Assembly: GCA_947495075.1 (NCBI GenBank)
Contig: CANLXH010000002.1
Coordinates: 1,240,001 to 1,304,000 of the forward strand
Origin: an uncultured Croceitalea sp.
Lineage (GTDB): Bacteria > Bacteroidota > Bacteroidia > Flavobacteriales > Flavobacteriaceae
Direction: 5' to 3'
DNA length: 64,000 bases
Part shown: piece after piece, positions 27,612 through 36,097 of the stretch
Layout: every line of letters starts with the position of its first letter
How positions within the stretch are numbered: the stretch's first letter is position 1
Made by a program: the position numbers and the translations under genes
The notes under the pieces: generated by a model
Seen by the model: the letters and a program-made list of their open reading frames with translations, nothing else
What the model was told of the DNA's origin: nothing
Databases searched by the model: none

Positions 27612-28766
27612 ATGAATGTAGGGATTATTGGTTCAGGTACAATGGGGAGTGGTATTGCGCAAGTTGCGGCTACTGCTGGTTGTAAAGTAAAATTATTCGA
27701 TACCAATCAAGCTGTTTTAGATAAAGCAAAAGTTAGTTTAGAAAAGATTCTAAATCGGTTAATTGAAAAAGGAAGAATCAACGCTGATGAGAAAAATAGA
27801 ATTCAGTCTAACATTTCTTATGTTGATAGTTTAAAAGACTTGGCTGATTCAAACTTAACGATTGAAGCAATTATAGAAAATCTTGAGATTAAAAAGAAAG
27901 TGTTCGTTGAACTTGAAAGCTATGTTGCCGATGATTGTATTATAGCATCAAATACATCTAGTTTGTCAATTGCTTCAATTGCATCTTCCTTAGAGAAGCC
28001 AGAACGTTGCGTTGGTATTCACTTTTTTAATCCAGCACCTTTAATGAAATTGGTTGAGGTGATTCCTGCGATTCAAACCTCAAAAACAGTATTGAATAAA
28101 TCTGTAGAAGTAATAACCAGTTGGAAAAAGACAGTTGCCGTCGCCAAAGATACCCCAGGTTTTATTGTTAATAGAGTGGCGAGACCATTTTATGGGGAAG
28201 CCTTGCGAATTTATGAAGAAGGTATTGCAGATTTTGCGACTATAGATTGGAGTTTAAAAACTATTGGTGGTTTTAAAATGGGACCATTTGAACTGATGGA
28301 TTTTATTGGTAACGATGTCAATTATACAGTAACAGAAACTGTGTTTACAGCATTTTATTACGACCCAAGATACAAGCCAGCATTTACGCAAAAACGTTTT
28401 TCGGAAGCAGGTTATTTAGGACGTAAATCTGGGAGAGGTTATTATGATTACGCAGAAGGAGCAATTAAACCAAATCCAATAGAAGATAAAGAGCTTGCAG
28501 AAAAGATTTTTAATCGTGTTTTAGTCATGCTCATTAACGAAGCTGCAGATGCCTTGTTTTTAAATATTGCATCGGCAGAAGATATAGACAATGCCATGAC
28601 TAAAGGTGTTAATTATCCCAAGGGATTATTGACTTGGGCAGATGAAATAGGAATTAATAAATGTGTTACAGCATTAGATAGGTTGTATGATGAATACCAT
28701 GAAGATAGATACAGGTGTAGCCTATTATTACGTAAAATGAATAGAGAACATAAAACATTTTTTTAA
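27612..28766 (+). CDS. paaH: 3-hydroxyacyl-CoA dehydrogenase PaaH
   Basis: NAD-dependent oxidation of 3-hydroxyadipyl-CoA in the lower phenylacetate pathway. 384 residues from ATG 27612, chosen over 27606 because the protein then opens directly with the Rossmann motif MNVGIIGSGTMGSGIAQVAA and the palindrome keeps its usual spacing. Other family marks: SNTSSLSI, HFFNPAPLMKLVEV (catalytic His) and DTPGFIVNRVARPFYGEAL. Length fits the single-domain 3HCDH of PaaH type. Confidence 0.93.
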   Translation: MNVGIIGSGTMGSGIAQVAATAGCKVKLFDTNQAVLDKAKVSLEKILNRLIEKGRINADEKNRIQSNISYVDSLKDLADSNLTIEAIIENLEIKKKVFVELESYVADDCIIASNTSSLSIASIASSLEKPERCVGIHFFNPAPLMKLVEVIPAIQTSKTVLNKSVEVITSWKKTVAVAKDTPGFIVNRVARPFYGEALRIYEEGIADFATIDWSLKTIGGFKMGPFELMDFIGNDVNYTVTETVFTAFYYDPRYKPAFTQKRFSEAGYLGRKSGRGYYDYAEGAIKPNPIEDKELAEKIFNRVLVMLINEAADALFLNIASAEDIDNAMTKGVNYPKGLLTWADEIGINKCVTALDRLYDEYHEDRYRCSLLLRKMNREHKTFF

Positions 28767-28773
28767 TTATTAA

Positions 28774-28800
28774 GGTCACCTTGAGCACAGTCGAAAGGTC
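28774..28800 (+). repeat. interspersed repeat (CACCTTGAGC...GTCGAAAGGTC type)
   Basis: The unit GTCACCTTGAGCACAGTCG plus AAAGGTC has arms ACCTT and AAGGT. It is the familiar flavobacterial intergenic repeat with a GAGC-CAGTC-GA core. It lies between paaH and paaI, just before another palindrome. Confidence 0.55.
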
Positions 28801-28825
28801 TTATAATTAGAGTGAAATAATAAGA

Positions 28826-28844
28826 TTTCCACTTTCGTGGGAAA
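28826..28844 (+). repeat. palindrome immediately upstream of paaI
   Basis: TTTCCAC-TTTC-GTGGGAAA, a stem with one bulged G, preceded by AATAAGA and followed by TAAATATG. It shares its left flank, loop and start-codon spacing with the elements before paaD, paaH and paaZ. Confidence 0.6.
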
Positions 28845-28849
28845 TAAAT

Positions 28850-29257
28850 ATGAAAGGAGAGCAGATTCCACATAAAATGTTATCAGAAGACCCGTTCAGC
28901 ACTTGGATGGGGATTGAAATATTGGAATGTGAGATAGGGCGATGTAAAGTAGGGATGAAAGTTAGAGGAGATATGCTAAACAGTATGGGCAAAGCACATG
29001 GTGGTATTAGCTATACACTAGCCGATACGGCTTTTGGCTTTATAGCGAACACGCATGGTAAATATGCTGTGTCTATTGAAACAAGCATTAACCATATTGA
29101 AGCTTTAAATGAGGGTGACTATTTGGTTGCTGAATCAGTAATAGAAAAAGTAAATAACAAATTAGGGTTTAATATCATTGAGGTGAAACGAGGTGATGAA
29201 TTAATAGCGCTTTTTAAAGGTGTGGTGTATAGAACTCAAAAAGATTGGGAAGAATGA
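28850..29257 (+). CDS. paaI: hotdog thioesterase PaaI
   Basis: Releases CoA from hydroxyphenylacetyl-CoA and other stalled thioesters, a safety valve for the pathway. 135 residues; the hotdog core has KAHGGISYTLADTAFGFIAN, with the conserved HGG and the Asp of the helix, then the strand SIETSINHIEA and a FKGVVYR end. Its stop overlaps the paaJ start (ATGA). Confidence 0.92.
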   Translation: MKGEQIPHKMLSEDPFSTWMGIEILECEIGRCKVGMKVRGDMLNSMGKAHGGISYTLADTAFGFIANTHGKYAVSIETSINHIEALNEGDYLVAESVIEKVNNKLGFNIIEVKRGDELIALFKGVVYRTQKDWEE

Positions 29258-30462
29258 AAGAAGCATATATAATAGATGGTGTTCGCACGCCAATAGGAAA
29301 TTATAAAGGAACCTTATCAGCTGTTCGCACAGATGATTTAGGAGCCTTGGTTATTGCAGAAGTTGTAAAACGAAATCCAAATATACCAAAAGAAGCCTAT
29401 GATGATGTAATTATGGGTTGCGCCAATCAAGCAGGTGAAGATAATCGTAATGTTGCAAGGATGTCTTCACTATTGGCAGGGTTGCCCTTTACGGTACCGG
29501 GCGAAACGGTGAACAGATTATGTAGTTCAGGATTGTCAGCGATTATTCATGCAAACAGAGCAATAAAAGCAGGCGATGGTGATGTATTTATTTCTGGTGG
29601 AGTAGAAAACATGACAAGAGGACCTTACGTGATGGCGAAACCATCCACGGCATTTGGTGGAGATTCCAAAATGTATGATTCTACATTTGGCTGGCGCTTT
29701 ATCAACCCTAAAATGCAACAACTTTACGGAACTGATGGTATGGGCAATACTGCGGAAAATCTTGTAGAGAAATATAATATTTCTAGAGAAGACCAAGATA
29801 AGTTTGCGTATTGGAGCCAGATAAAGGCTACCAAAGCACAAGAAAATGGGCGTTTGGCTAAAGAAATAATTGCTGTAGAAATTCCACAACGTAAAAAAGA
29901 CCCAATTCAATTTTCAAAAGATGAATTTGTAAAACCAAATACATCATTGGAGATTTTAGGAAAATTAAGGGCGGCTTTTAAAAAAGAAGGAGGCAGTGTA
30001 ACTGCTGGAAATTCATCAGGATTAAACGATGGTGCAGCGGCTACTATTATAGCTTCTGAAAATGCTGTAAAAAAATATAATTTAAAACCATTAGCAAAGA
30101 TTGTAAGTTCTGCTGTGGTTGGAGTAGAACCAAGAATTATGGGAATAGGTCCAGTACAAGCTTCAAATAAAGCATTGGAAAAGGCTGGACTAACGCTGAA
30201 TGATATTGATGTTATTGAACTCAATGAAGCCTTTGCTGCACAAGCTTTAGCATGCACGAGAGCTTGGGGGCTAGCCGATGATGACCTAAGATTAAATCCT
30301 AATGGTGGATCAATTGCCATTGGTCACCCATTGGGAGTAACTGGTGCTAGAATTGCCTATTCAGCGGCACTAGAGTTACAAGAGCAAAACAAAAGATATG
30401 CACTAATTACCATGTGTGTTGGTGTAGGACAAGGTTATGCTGCAATTATAGAAAGAGCTTAA
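29254..30462 (+). CDS. paaJ: 3-oxoadipyl-CoA thiolase PaaJ
   Basis: Splits 3-oxoadipyl-CoA into succinyl-CoA and acetyl-CoA, the last step of the route. 402 residues from ATG 29254, which overlaps the paaI stop by 4 bp. Catalytic Cys lies in NRLCSSGLSAIIHA (near 90), His in IELNEAFAAQAL and GGSIAIGHPLGVTGAR, and the second Cys in MCVGVGQGYA. The sequence YDSTFGWRFINPKM is of the PaaJ/PcaF kind rather than biosynthetic thiolase. Confidence 0.92.
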   Translation: MKEAYIIDGVRTPIGNYKGTLSAVRTDDLGALVIAEVVKRNPNIPKEAYDDVIMGCANQAGEDNRNVARMSSLLAGLPFTVPGETVNRLCSSGLSAIIHANRAIKAGDGDVFISGGVENMTRGPYVMAKPSTAFGGDSKMYDSTFGWRFINPKMQQLYGTDGMGNTAENLVEKYNISREDQDKFAYWSQIKATKAQENGRLAKEIIAVEIPQRKKDPIQFSKDEFVKPNTSLEILGKLRAAFKKEGGSVTAGNSSGLNDGAAATIIASENAVKKYNLKPLAKIVSSAVVGVEPRIMGIGPVQASNKALEKAGLTLNDIDVIELNEAFAAQALACTRAWGLADDDLRLNPNGGSIAIGHPLGVTGARIAYSAALELQEQNKRYALITMCVGVGQGYAAIIERA

Positions 30463-30481
30463 TTCCTGCAAAAGCAGGAAT
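30462..30481 (-). repeat. palindrome at the paaJ end, inverted copy
   Basis: ATTCCTGC-AAAA-GCAGGAAT, a perfect 8-bp stem starting on the last base of the paaJ stop. Read on the minus strand it is GATTCCTGCTTTTGCAGGAA, nearly identical to the element before paaH. It faces the element at 30823 across the GIY-YIG gene. Confidence 0.65.
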
Positions 30482-30496
30482 CCCATAATAGATAAA

Positions 30497-30817
30497 ATGA
30501 AATATTGGTATGTCTACATAATGTCAAATAAACCTAATAGAGTAATTTATATTGGAGTGACTGATAATATTGATGAAAGAGTAAAAGAACATAAACTGAA
30601 ATTGTATTCTAAAGCTTTTACAGCAAGATATAATTGTAATAAATTGGTTTATTTCGAAGAATATAGAGATGTTAATGAAGCGTTGATAAGGGAAAGACGA
30701 TTCAAAAAATAGAAAAGGAATTGGAAAATTAAATTAATTGAGGAAATGAATCCAAGTTGGTCTGATTTAAGTACTAATTGGAATTTGGATATGACTCGAT
30801 TGAGAAATAATAACTAA
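30497..30817 (+). pseudogene. GIY-YIG nuclease gene with in-frame amber stop
   Basis: Encodes a small GIY-YIG endonuclease domain: WYVYIMSNKPNRVIYIGVTD, then the Arg of ERVKEHKL and YFEEYRDVNEALIRERRFKK. TAG at 30710-30712 interrupts it after residue 71. The same frame continues without another stop as KRNWKIKLIEEMNPSWSDLS to TAA at 30815-30817, the usual C-terminus of this family; a single TGG to TAG change (Trp in the FKKWKR-type motif) explains it. The truncated product keeps the Tyr and Arg residues but loses the C-terminal part. It is wedged into the paa operon between paaJ and paaZ and bracketed by inverted palindromes. Confidence 0.85.
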
Positions 30818-30822
30818 TAAGA

Positions 30823-30840
30823 TACCTGTCTTCGCAGGCA
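30823..30840 (+). repeat. palindrome immediately upstream of paaZ
   Basis: CCTGT-CTTC-GCAGG stem with one T-G pair, preceded by AATAAGATA and ending six bases before the paaZ ATG. It is the right-hand member of the inverted pair that brackets the GIY-YIG gene. Confidence 0.55.
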
Positions 30841-30846
30841 TTTATT

Positions 30847-33384
30847 ATGAAAAAAATACAACATTATGTTCAAGGTAATTGGACGACAGGAAAAGAAGAA
30901 GGAATACCAATTTTGGATGCCGTTACTGGAGAAACTTTTACTAGTGTAGCTACAGAAGGATTAGATATTCCTGAAATACTCAACTACGGTAGAACAAAAG
31001 GTGGTGAAAAACTTCGTAAAATGACTTTTCAAGAGCGAGGTAACATGCTGAAGAAGTTAGCATTATACTTAAATAAAAGAAAAAAAGATTTTTACGAGCT
31101 AAGTTATAGGACTGGAGCTACCAGAGTAGATAGTTGGATTGATATTGAAGGTGGTTTTGGTAATCTTTTTGCCAATGCATCTTTAAGAAAGTTATTTCCA
31201 AATCAACCTTATCATGTAGAAGGTGACCCAATAGATTTGTCTAGAGGTGGTAGGTTTATGGCGCATCATATAATGGTTCCTAAAAAAGGTGTAGCAGTAC
31301 ATATAAATGCCTTTAATTTTCCTGTTTGGGGAATGCTTGAAAAATGTGCAGTGAATTGGATGGCGGGTATGCCAGCTGTCGTATTGCCAGCGCCTTCATC
31401 ATCATATTTAGCAGAAGCTGTTGCCCGAAGCATTATAGAATCTGGAATTTTGCCCGAAGGAGCACTTCAAATAATAAATGGAACCATTAAAACCATACTT
31501 GATACGGTAGAGTCTCAAGACGTAGTAACCTTTACAGGTTCAGCGACTACAGGACGTCTATTGAAAGCACATTCCCGTTTAATACAAGAAGCTGTTCCAT
31601 TTACTATGGAGGCAGATTCTTTAAATGCTTCAATTTTAGGTGAAGATGCAGTTCCTGGAACACCAGAGTTCGATTTGTTCATAAAAGAAGTGCGAAAAGA
31701 AATGACTGTAAAAGCAGGTCAAAAATGTACTGCAATTCGCAGAATTATTGTACCTGAAAATTTGGTCGAAGATGTTCAAATTTCTTTAGGAAAAGCACTC
31801 GATAAAGTCACTATTGGTGACCCGAGAAGCAAAGAAGTGCGTATGGGTTCTTTAGTGAGTCAGCAACAGGTTCAAAATGTAAAAGATTCAGTTAACGATT
31901 TAGCTAAAGAAGCCGAAATCGTGTATGGTGATTTAGATAAAATCGAAATTATTGGTGCAGATGCTAAAAAAGGTGCGTTTATAAGTCCAATACTCTTACG
32001 AGCGAACAACCCGTTTAAAAATACGGTTATTCACGAACGTGAGGCTTTTGGCCCAGTAAGTACGCTAATGCCCTATAAGAATTTGGATGAAGCCATTACT
32101 TTGGCACAAATGGGTAAGGGTTCTTTGGTTTCATCAATTACAACGTTTGATGATAAAATTGCAAAGGACTATGTGGTAAATGCCGCTAGCCATCATGGTC
32201 GTATTTTGGTGTTAAATAGAGAAAGTGCTAAAGAGAGCACAGGGCATGGTTCACCGCTTCCTAATTTAGTGCATGGAGGTCCAGGTCGTGCTGGTGGTGG
32301 AGAAGAGATGGGTGGTATGCGCGGAATAAAGCATTATTTGCAACGTACGGCAATTCAAGGCTCGCCAACGACTATTACAGAGATTACAGGAATATACCAA
32401 GCGAATGCCAAATATATAGAGGCAGAACAACACCCATTTAAATACCACTGGGAAGATATTCGGCCAGGAATGTCCTTAAAGACGCATAAAAGGACTTTGA
32501 CGGATACTGACATTATCAATTTTGCTAACGTTACTTGGGACCATTTTTATGCACATACAGATATCACATCTTTGGATGGTAGCATTTTTGAAAAGCGTAC
32601 AGCACATGGCTATTTTATAATTTCTGCAGCGGCAGGATTGTTTGTGTACCCAAATAAAGGTCCGGTTGCAGCAAATTATGGCTTAGATAGTATTCGATTT
32701 TTGAGGCCATTATATCATAACGATACTATTTATGTAAGATTAACGTGTAAGGAAAAAGTAGATAGAGATGTAGCTTCTACAGAGCATCCAAGCGGTATAG
32801 TAAAATGGCACGTAGAAGTATTTGATGCGAACTTTGAAAATAGGCCTGAAAGTCAAAAAACAGAGAAAGATAGCCCGTTGGTTGCTATTGCTACGATTTT
32901 GACAATGGTTGAGAAGAAGCAAGAGACATTTGTTACTATAGATGAGGTAAAAATAAAAGAGTGTTTAGCTAAACTAGATGAGAACACTACTCCAATGTGG
33001 GGTGATATAAACGCGCAGTGTATGGTGGAGCATTTAGAATATAGTTATCGGATTGCATCTGGAGAGATACGGGATTTTAAAATCGCTACACCAGAAAAAA
33101 TATTGGATAAAGTTCATGCCACCCTTTATAATTATAAAAAAATGCCACATGATTATGATTTTCCACTAGCAGAAAAATCAGATATTAATATTCCAAAACA
33201 CAAGAGCTTAGCAATTGCTAAAGAGATGATGCTAGAAGCTCGAAAACAGTATATCTCGTTTTTTAATGAAAATCCAGAAGCGAGAACTAATAACCCTGTT
33301 TTTGGTGCTTTAAATAAATATGAATGGTCTTTATTGGAGCGAAAACATTTGAATCATCATTTTGAACAATTTGGATTAATATGA
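30847..33384 (+). CDS. paaZ: PaaZ: oxepin-CoA hydrolase / aldehyde dehydrogenase with extra C-terminal DinB-like domain
   Basis: Opens the oxepin ring of oxepin-CoA and oxidises the resulting aldehyde. The N-terminal aldehyde dehydrogenase (1-515) has Glu255 and catalytic Cys294 in [11 protein letters not shown]. The MaoC/hydratase domain (about 535-690) has its Asp and His in [10 protein letters not shown]. Residues from about 695 to 845 are an added domain with [20 protein letters not shown] and a helical bundle, resembling DUF1569/DinB-like proteins. E. coli PaaZ has 681 residues; this one has 845. Its stop overlaps the next gene by 4 bp. Confidence 0.93.
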   Translation: MKKIQHYVQGNWTTGKEEGIPILDAVTGETFTSVATEGLDIPEILNYGRTKGGEKLRKMTFQERGNMLKKLALYLNKRKKDFYELSYRTGATRVDSWIDIEGGFGNLFANASLRKLFPNQPYHVEGDPIDLSRGGRFMAHHIMVPKKGVAVHINAFNFPVWGMLEKCAVNWMAGMPAVVLPAPSSSYLAEAVARSIIESGILPEGALQIINGTIKTILDTVESQDVVTFTGSATTGRLLKAHSRLIQEAVPFTMEADSLNASILGEDAVPGTPEFDLFIKEVRKEMTVKAGQKCTAIRRIIVPENLVEDVQISLGKALDKVTIGDPRSKEVRMGSLVSQQQVQNVKDSVNDLAKEAEIVYGDLDKIEIIGADAKKGAFISPILLRANNPFKNTVIHEREAFGPVSTLMPYKNLDEAITLAQMGKGSLVSSITTFDDKIAKDYVVNAASHHGRILVLNRESAKESTGHGSPLPNLVHGGPGRAGGGEEMGGMRGIKHYLQRTAIQGSPTTITEITGIYQANAKYIEAEQHPFKYHWEDIRPGMSLKTHKRTLTDTDIINFANVTWDHFYAHTDITSLDGSIFEKRTAHGYFIISAAAGLFVYPNKGPVAANYGLDSIRFLRPLYHNDTIYVRLTCKEKVDRDVASTEHPSGIVKWHVEVFDANFENRPESQKTEKDSPLVAIATILTMVEKKQETFVTIDEVKIKECLAKLDENTTPMWGDINAQCMVEHLEYSYRIASGEIRDFKIATPEKILDKVHATLYNYKKMPHDYDFPLAEKSDINIPKHKSLAIAKEMMLEARKQYISFFNENPEARTNNPVFGALNKYEWSLLERKHLNHHFEQFGLI

Positions 33385-34133
33385 CACAACCGTATGTAAA
33401 GCAGACTATAGAAAATGAAGTAGGATATATCGAATTTTTTCATCCTGCCCATAACTCTCTGCCAGGTGATATTTTAGCCAAATTGGCTAATACAATAACT
33501 GAAGCTGGTCAAAATAATGCTATAAAAGTTATCGTATTAAAAAGTGGAGGAGAAAGAACTTTTTGTGCAGGAGCAAGTTTTAAGGAGCTCATTAATATTA
33601 ATGACTCAGCAACTGGGAAAATCTTCTTTTCGGGATTTGCCAATGTAATTAATGCTATGCGTAAATGTCCAAAGTTCATTATAGGTAGAATACAAGGAAA
33701 AACTGTTGGCGGTGGTGTAGGGTTAGCAGCTTCAACCGACTACTGTATGGGAACAAAGTTTGCTGCCATTAAGTTAAGCGAACTGAATATTGGAATTGGA
33801 CCATTTGTGGTTGGCCCTGCAATTGAACGTAAAATGGGATTAAGTGCGATGTCTCAAATTGCTATTGATGCAAATTCCTTTTATCCTGCAGAATGGGCTA
33901 AACAAAAAGGTTTATTCACCCATATTTATGAGAGCACAGAGGCGCTAGATGAAGCAGTAAAAGCCACAGCTGAGCATTTGTGTACCTATAATACCGAAGC
34001 CATGTCCGAAATGAAAAAAGTATTTTGGAAAGGGACCGACGATTGGGATGAGCTCTTGACAGCGCGTGCACAAACCAGCGGTAGATTGGTGTTGTCTGAT
34101 TTTACAAAAGAAAAGTTGAAAGGATTTAAGTAG
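33381..34133 (+). CDS. paaF: enoyl-CoA hydratase PaaF-like
   Basis: Probable 2,3-dehydroadipyl-CoA hydratase of the beta-oxidation part. Crotonase fold, 250 residues: GERTFCAGASFKELININDS (near 53) and GKTVGGGVGLAASTDYCMG (near 103) form the oxyanion hole; the second acidic position lies in SELNIGIGPFVVGPAIERK. It is more divergent than the PaaG gene upstream, and could instead be a second isomerase. Overlaps paaZ by 4 bp. Confidence 0.8.
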   Translation: MTQPYVKQTIENEVGYIEFFHPAHNSLPGDILAKLANTITEAGQNNAIKVIVLKSGGERTFCAGASFKELININDSATGKIFFSGFANVINAMRKCPKFIIGRIQGKTVGGGVGLAASTDYCMGTKFAAIKLSELNIGIGPFVVGPAIERKMGLSAMSQIAIDANSFYPAEWAKQKGLFTHIYESTEALDEAVKATAEHLCTYNTEAMSEMKKVFWKGTDDWDELLTARAQTSGRLVLSDFTKEKLKGFK

Positions 34134-34134
34134 C

Positions 34135-34731
34135 ATGATTTATAGTTTTAAAGGATACATACCCGTAGTGCATAAAAGTAGTTTTGTGCATCCTTTGGCT
34201 GCTGTAACTGGTAACGTAATTATCGGAAAACATTGTTATGTTGGTCCTGGAGCAGCTATAAGAGGAGATTGGGGTCAAATAATTTTGAAAGATGGTGTAA
34301 ATGTGCAAGAAAATTGCACAGTTCATATGTTTCCAGGAAAGTCAATTATATTAGATGAGAGTGCGCATATAGGACATGGTGCTATTATTCATGGTGCAAA
34401 TATTGGCAAAAATGTATTGGTAGGTATGAATACTGTAATTATGGATGATACTGAGATTGGTGACGAAAGTATTATTGGAGCAATGGCATTTATAAAAGCA
34501 GAAACAAAAATTCCAAGACGGAGTTTGGTGGTTGGAAACCCTGGAAAGATAGTAAAAGAAGTTACAGATGATATGATTGCTTGGAAAACTAAAGGAACTC
34601 AACTATATCAGAAGTTGCCAGCAGAATGTCACGATAGCTTAAAAGAAGTGGAACCATTAAGAGAAATTCCAAAAGATAGAACCGTGCAAGATGCCATTTA
34701 CGATACGCTTCGGGGTTTTATGAAGAAATAA
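34135..34731 (+). CDS. paaY: hexapeptide-repeat protein PaaY
   Basis: Left-handed beta-helix protein of the gamma-carbonic-anhydrase type; PaaY homologues are reported to be thioesterases that rescue CoA in this pathway. 198 residues with HPLAAVTGNVIIGKHCYVGP, then HIGHGAIIHGANIGKNVLVG repeats and C-terminal GNPGKIVKEVTDDMIAWK. The metal-type His residues are kept. One base after the previous stop. Confidence 0.9.
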   Translation: MIYSFKGYIPVVHKSSFVHPLAAVTGNVIIGKHCYVGPGAAIRGDWGQIILKDGVNVQENCTVHMFPGKSIILDESAHIGHGAIIHGANIGKNVLVGMNTVIMDDTEIGDESIIGAMAFIKAETKIPRRSLVVGNPGKIVKEVTDDMIAWKTKGTQLYQKLPAECHDSLKEVEPLREIPKDRTVQDAIYDTLRGFMKK

Positions 34732-34736
34732 GATTG

Positions 34737-34755
34737 CTGTTTGTGTGATAAACAG
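34737..34755 (+). repeat. palindrome between paaY and the E2 gene
   Basis: CTGTTT-GTGTGAT-AAACAG, a 6-bp stem preceded by AATAAGATTG (overlapping the paaY stop) and followed by GAAAAT. The flanks match the other paa-locus elements, but here the operator lies between it and the start codon. Confidence 0.5.
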
Positions 34756-34767
34756 GAAAATATATAA

Positions 34768-34783
34768 ACTAACAAACGCTAGT
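34768..34783. promoter_or_regulatory. second TetR-type operator, upstream of the E2 gene
   Basis: ACTAAC-AAAC-GCTAGT matches the operator before paaE (ACTAAC-AAGC-GTTAGT) at 14 of 16 bases and ends six bases before the ATG at 34790. A start site must lie between paaY and here, so the bkd-like genes can be transcribed on their own yet under the same regulator. Confidence 0.6.
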
Positions 34784-34789
34784 TAATTT

Positions 34790-36097
34790 ATGTCGAAGTT
34801 AGAATTAAAGATGCCCAAAATGGGTGAGAGTATTACTGAAGGAACTATTATTGATTGGATGGTAAAAGAAGGGGATTCATTTAATGAAGGTGACATTCTT
34901 TTAGAAGTAGCCACAGATAAGGTGGATAATGAGGTGCCAGCAAATTCTTCTGGAATATTGATAAAAACTTTATTTCAAGCTAAAGATGTAGTACCTGTTG
35001 GTGAAGTTATTGCAATTATAGAGGTTACAGGTGAAAGCTTATCAGATAAAGATGTAGCAAAAGACAAGACTCCTAAAACAAATAGCTCAAAGGAGGCTGA
35101 GATTAAAAAAACCATAAAAAATAAAAAAGCAAAATCGGTACCTAGTACTACTTCTAATGCAGTACGGAATAATACATTCTTCTCACCTTTAATTACAAGC
35201 ATTGCAAAAGAACAGCACATAAGCTATGAAGAATTAGCACGTATTCCTGCGACAGGTAATGATGGACGTCTTAAAAAAAGCGATCTATTCAACTATATAA
35301 ATGATGGTAGACCTTATCAATTTGTGCAACCAACTGCTGAACCTGACCCAACAGCATACAGGATTCCACAATTAAATTTAGATAAAGGAACAGGTAAAAT
35401 TATAGAAATGGACCGCATGCGTCAAATAATTGCGGACCACATGGTATATTCTAAACATACATCACCCCATGTAACGGCATATGTTGAAGCTGACCTTACA
35501 GATATGGTTAATTGGCGAAATAATAATAAGGTCAAGTTTCAAGAAAAATATGGAGAGCGTTTAACATTTACACCACTTTTTGTGGAAGCTGTAGCAAAAG
35601 CGGTTAATGATTTTCCAATGATAAATGCTTCTTTAGATGATAAAAATATTATTGTAAAAGAAGACATAAATATAGGTATGGCGACGGCGTTACCTACAGG
35701 TAACCTTATTGTGCCAGTAGTTAAGAATGCTGATAAAAAACAATTACAAGAACTGGCGTCTGAAGTAAACATGTTAGCTACAAAAGCTCGTGAAAACAAA
35801 TTGAGCGGAGATGATATTAAGGGTAGCACTTTTACCATTTCTAATGTTGGCACCTTTGGTAGTTTAATGGGTACACCTATTATTAATCAGCCAGAAGTTG
35901 CTATTCTAGCTTTGGGAATCATTAAAAAAAGAGCAGAGGTAATTACAACGGATAAAGGTGACGAAATTGCTATTCGTAGTATGATGTATTTATCACTTTC
36001 TTTTGACCATAGAGTGGTAGATGGTTATTTAGGTGGTTCTTTTTTAAGAAGAATAGGTGATTATTTAGAAAAATTTGATGTTAATAGAACGATATGA
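34790..36097 (+). CDS. bkdB: 2-oxoacid dehydrogenase E2 (dihydrolipoyl acyltransferase)
   Basis: E2 core of a branched-chain-type 2-oxoacid dehydrogenase complex. Lipoyl domain at the N-terminus with lipoylated Lys44 in EVATDKVDNE, a Lys-rich linker (80-125), a peripheral-subunit-binding domain (about 133-170, IPATGNDGRLKKSDL) and the catalytic domain with SFDHRVVDGYLGG near the end. 435 residues. The start is preceded by an operator like that of paaE. The aminotransferase gene overlaps its stop by 4 bp and E1 follows; no E3 gene is in the window. Substrate could be branched-chain oxoacids or phenylpyruvate. Confidence 0.9.
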   Translation: MSKLELKMPKMGESITEGTIIDWMVKEGDSFNEGDILLEVATDKVDNEVPANSSGILIKTLFQAKDVVPVGEVIAIIEVTGESLSDKDVAKDKTPKTNSSKEAEIKKTIKNKKAKSVPSTTSNAVRNNTFFSPLITSIAKEQHISYEELARIPATGNDGRLKKSDLFNYINDGRPYQFVQPTAEPDPTAYRIPQLNLDKGTGKIIEMDRMRQIIADHMVYSKHTSPHVTAYVEADLTDMVNWRNNNKVKFQEKYGERLTFTPLFVEAVAKAVNDFPMINASLDDKNIIVKEDINIGMATALPTGNLIVPVVKNADKKQLQELASEVNMLATKARENKLSGDDIKGSTFTISNVGTFGSLMGTPIINQPEVAILALGIIKKRAEVITTDKGDEIAIRSMMYLSLSFDHRVVDGYLGGSFLRRIGDYLEKFDVNRTI

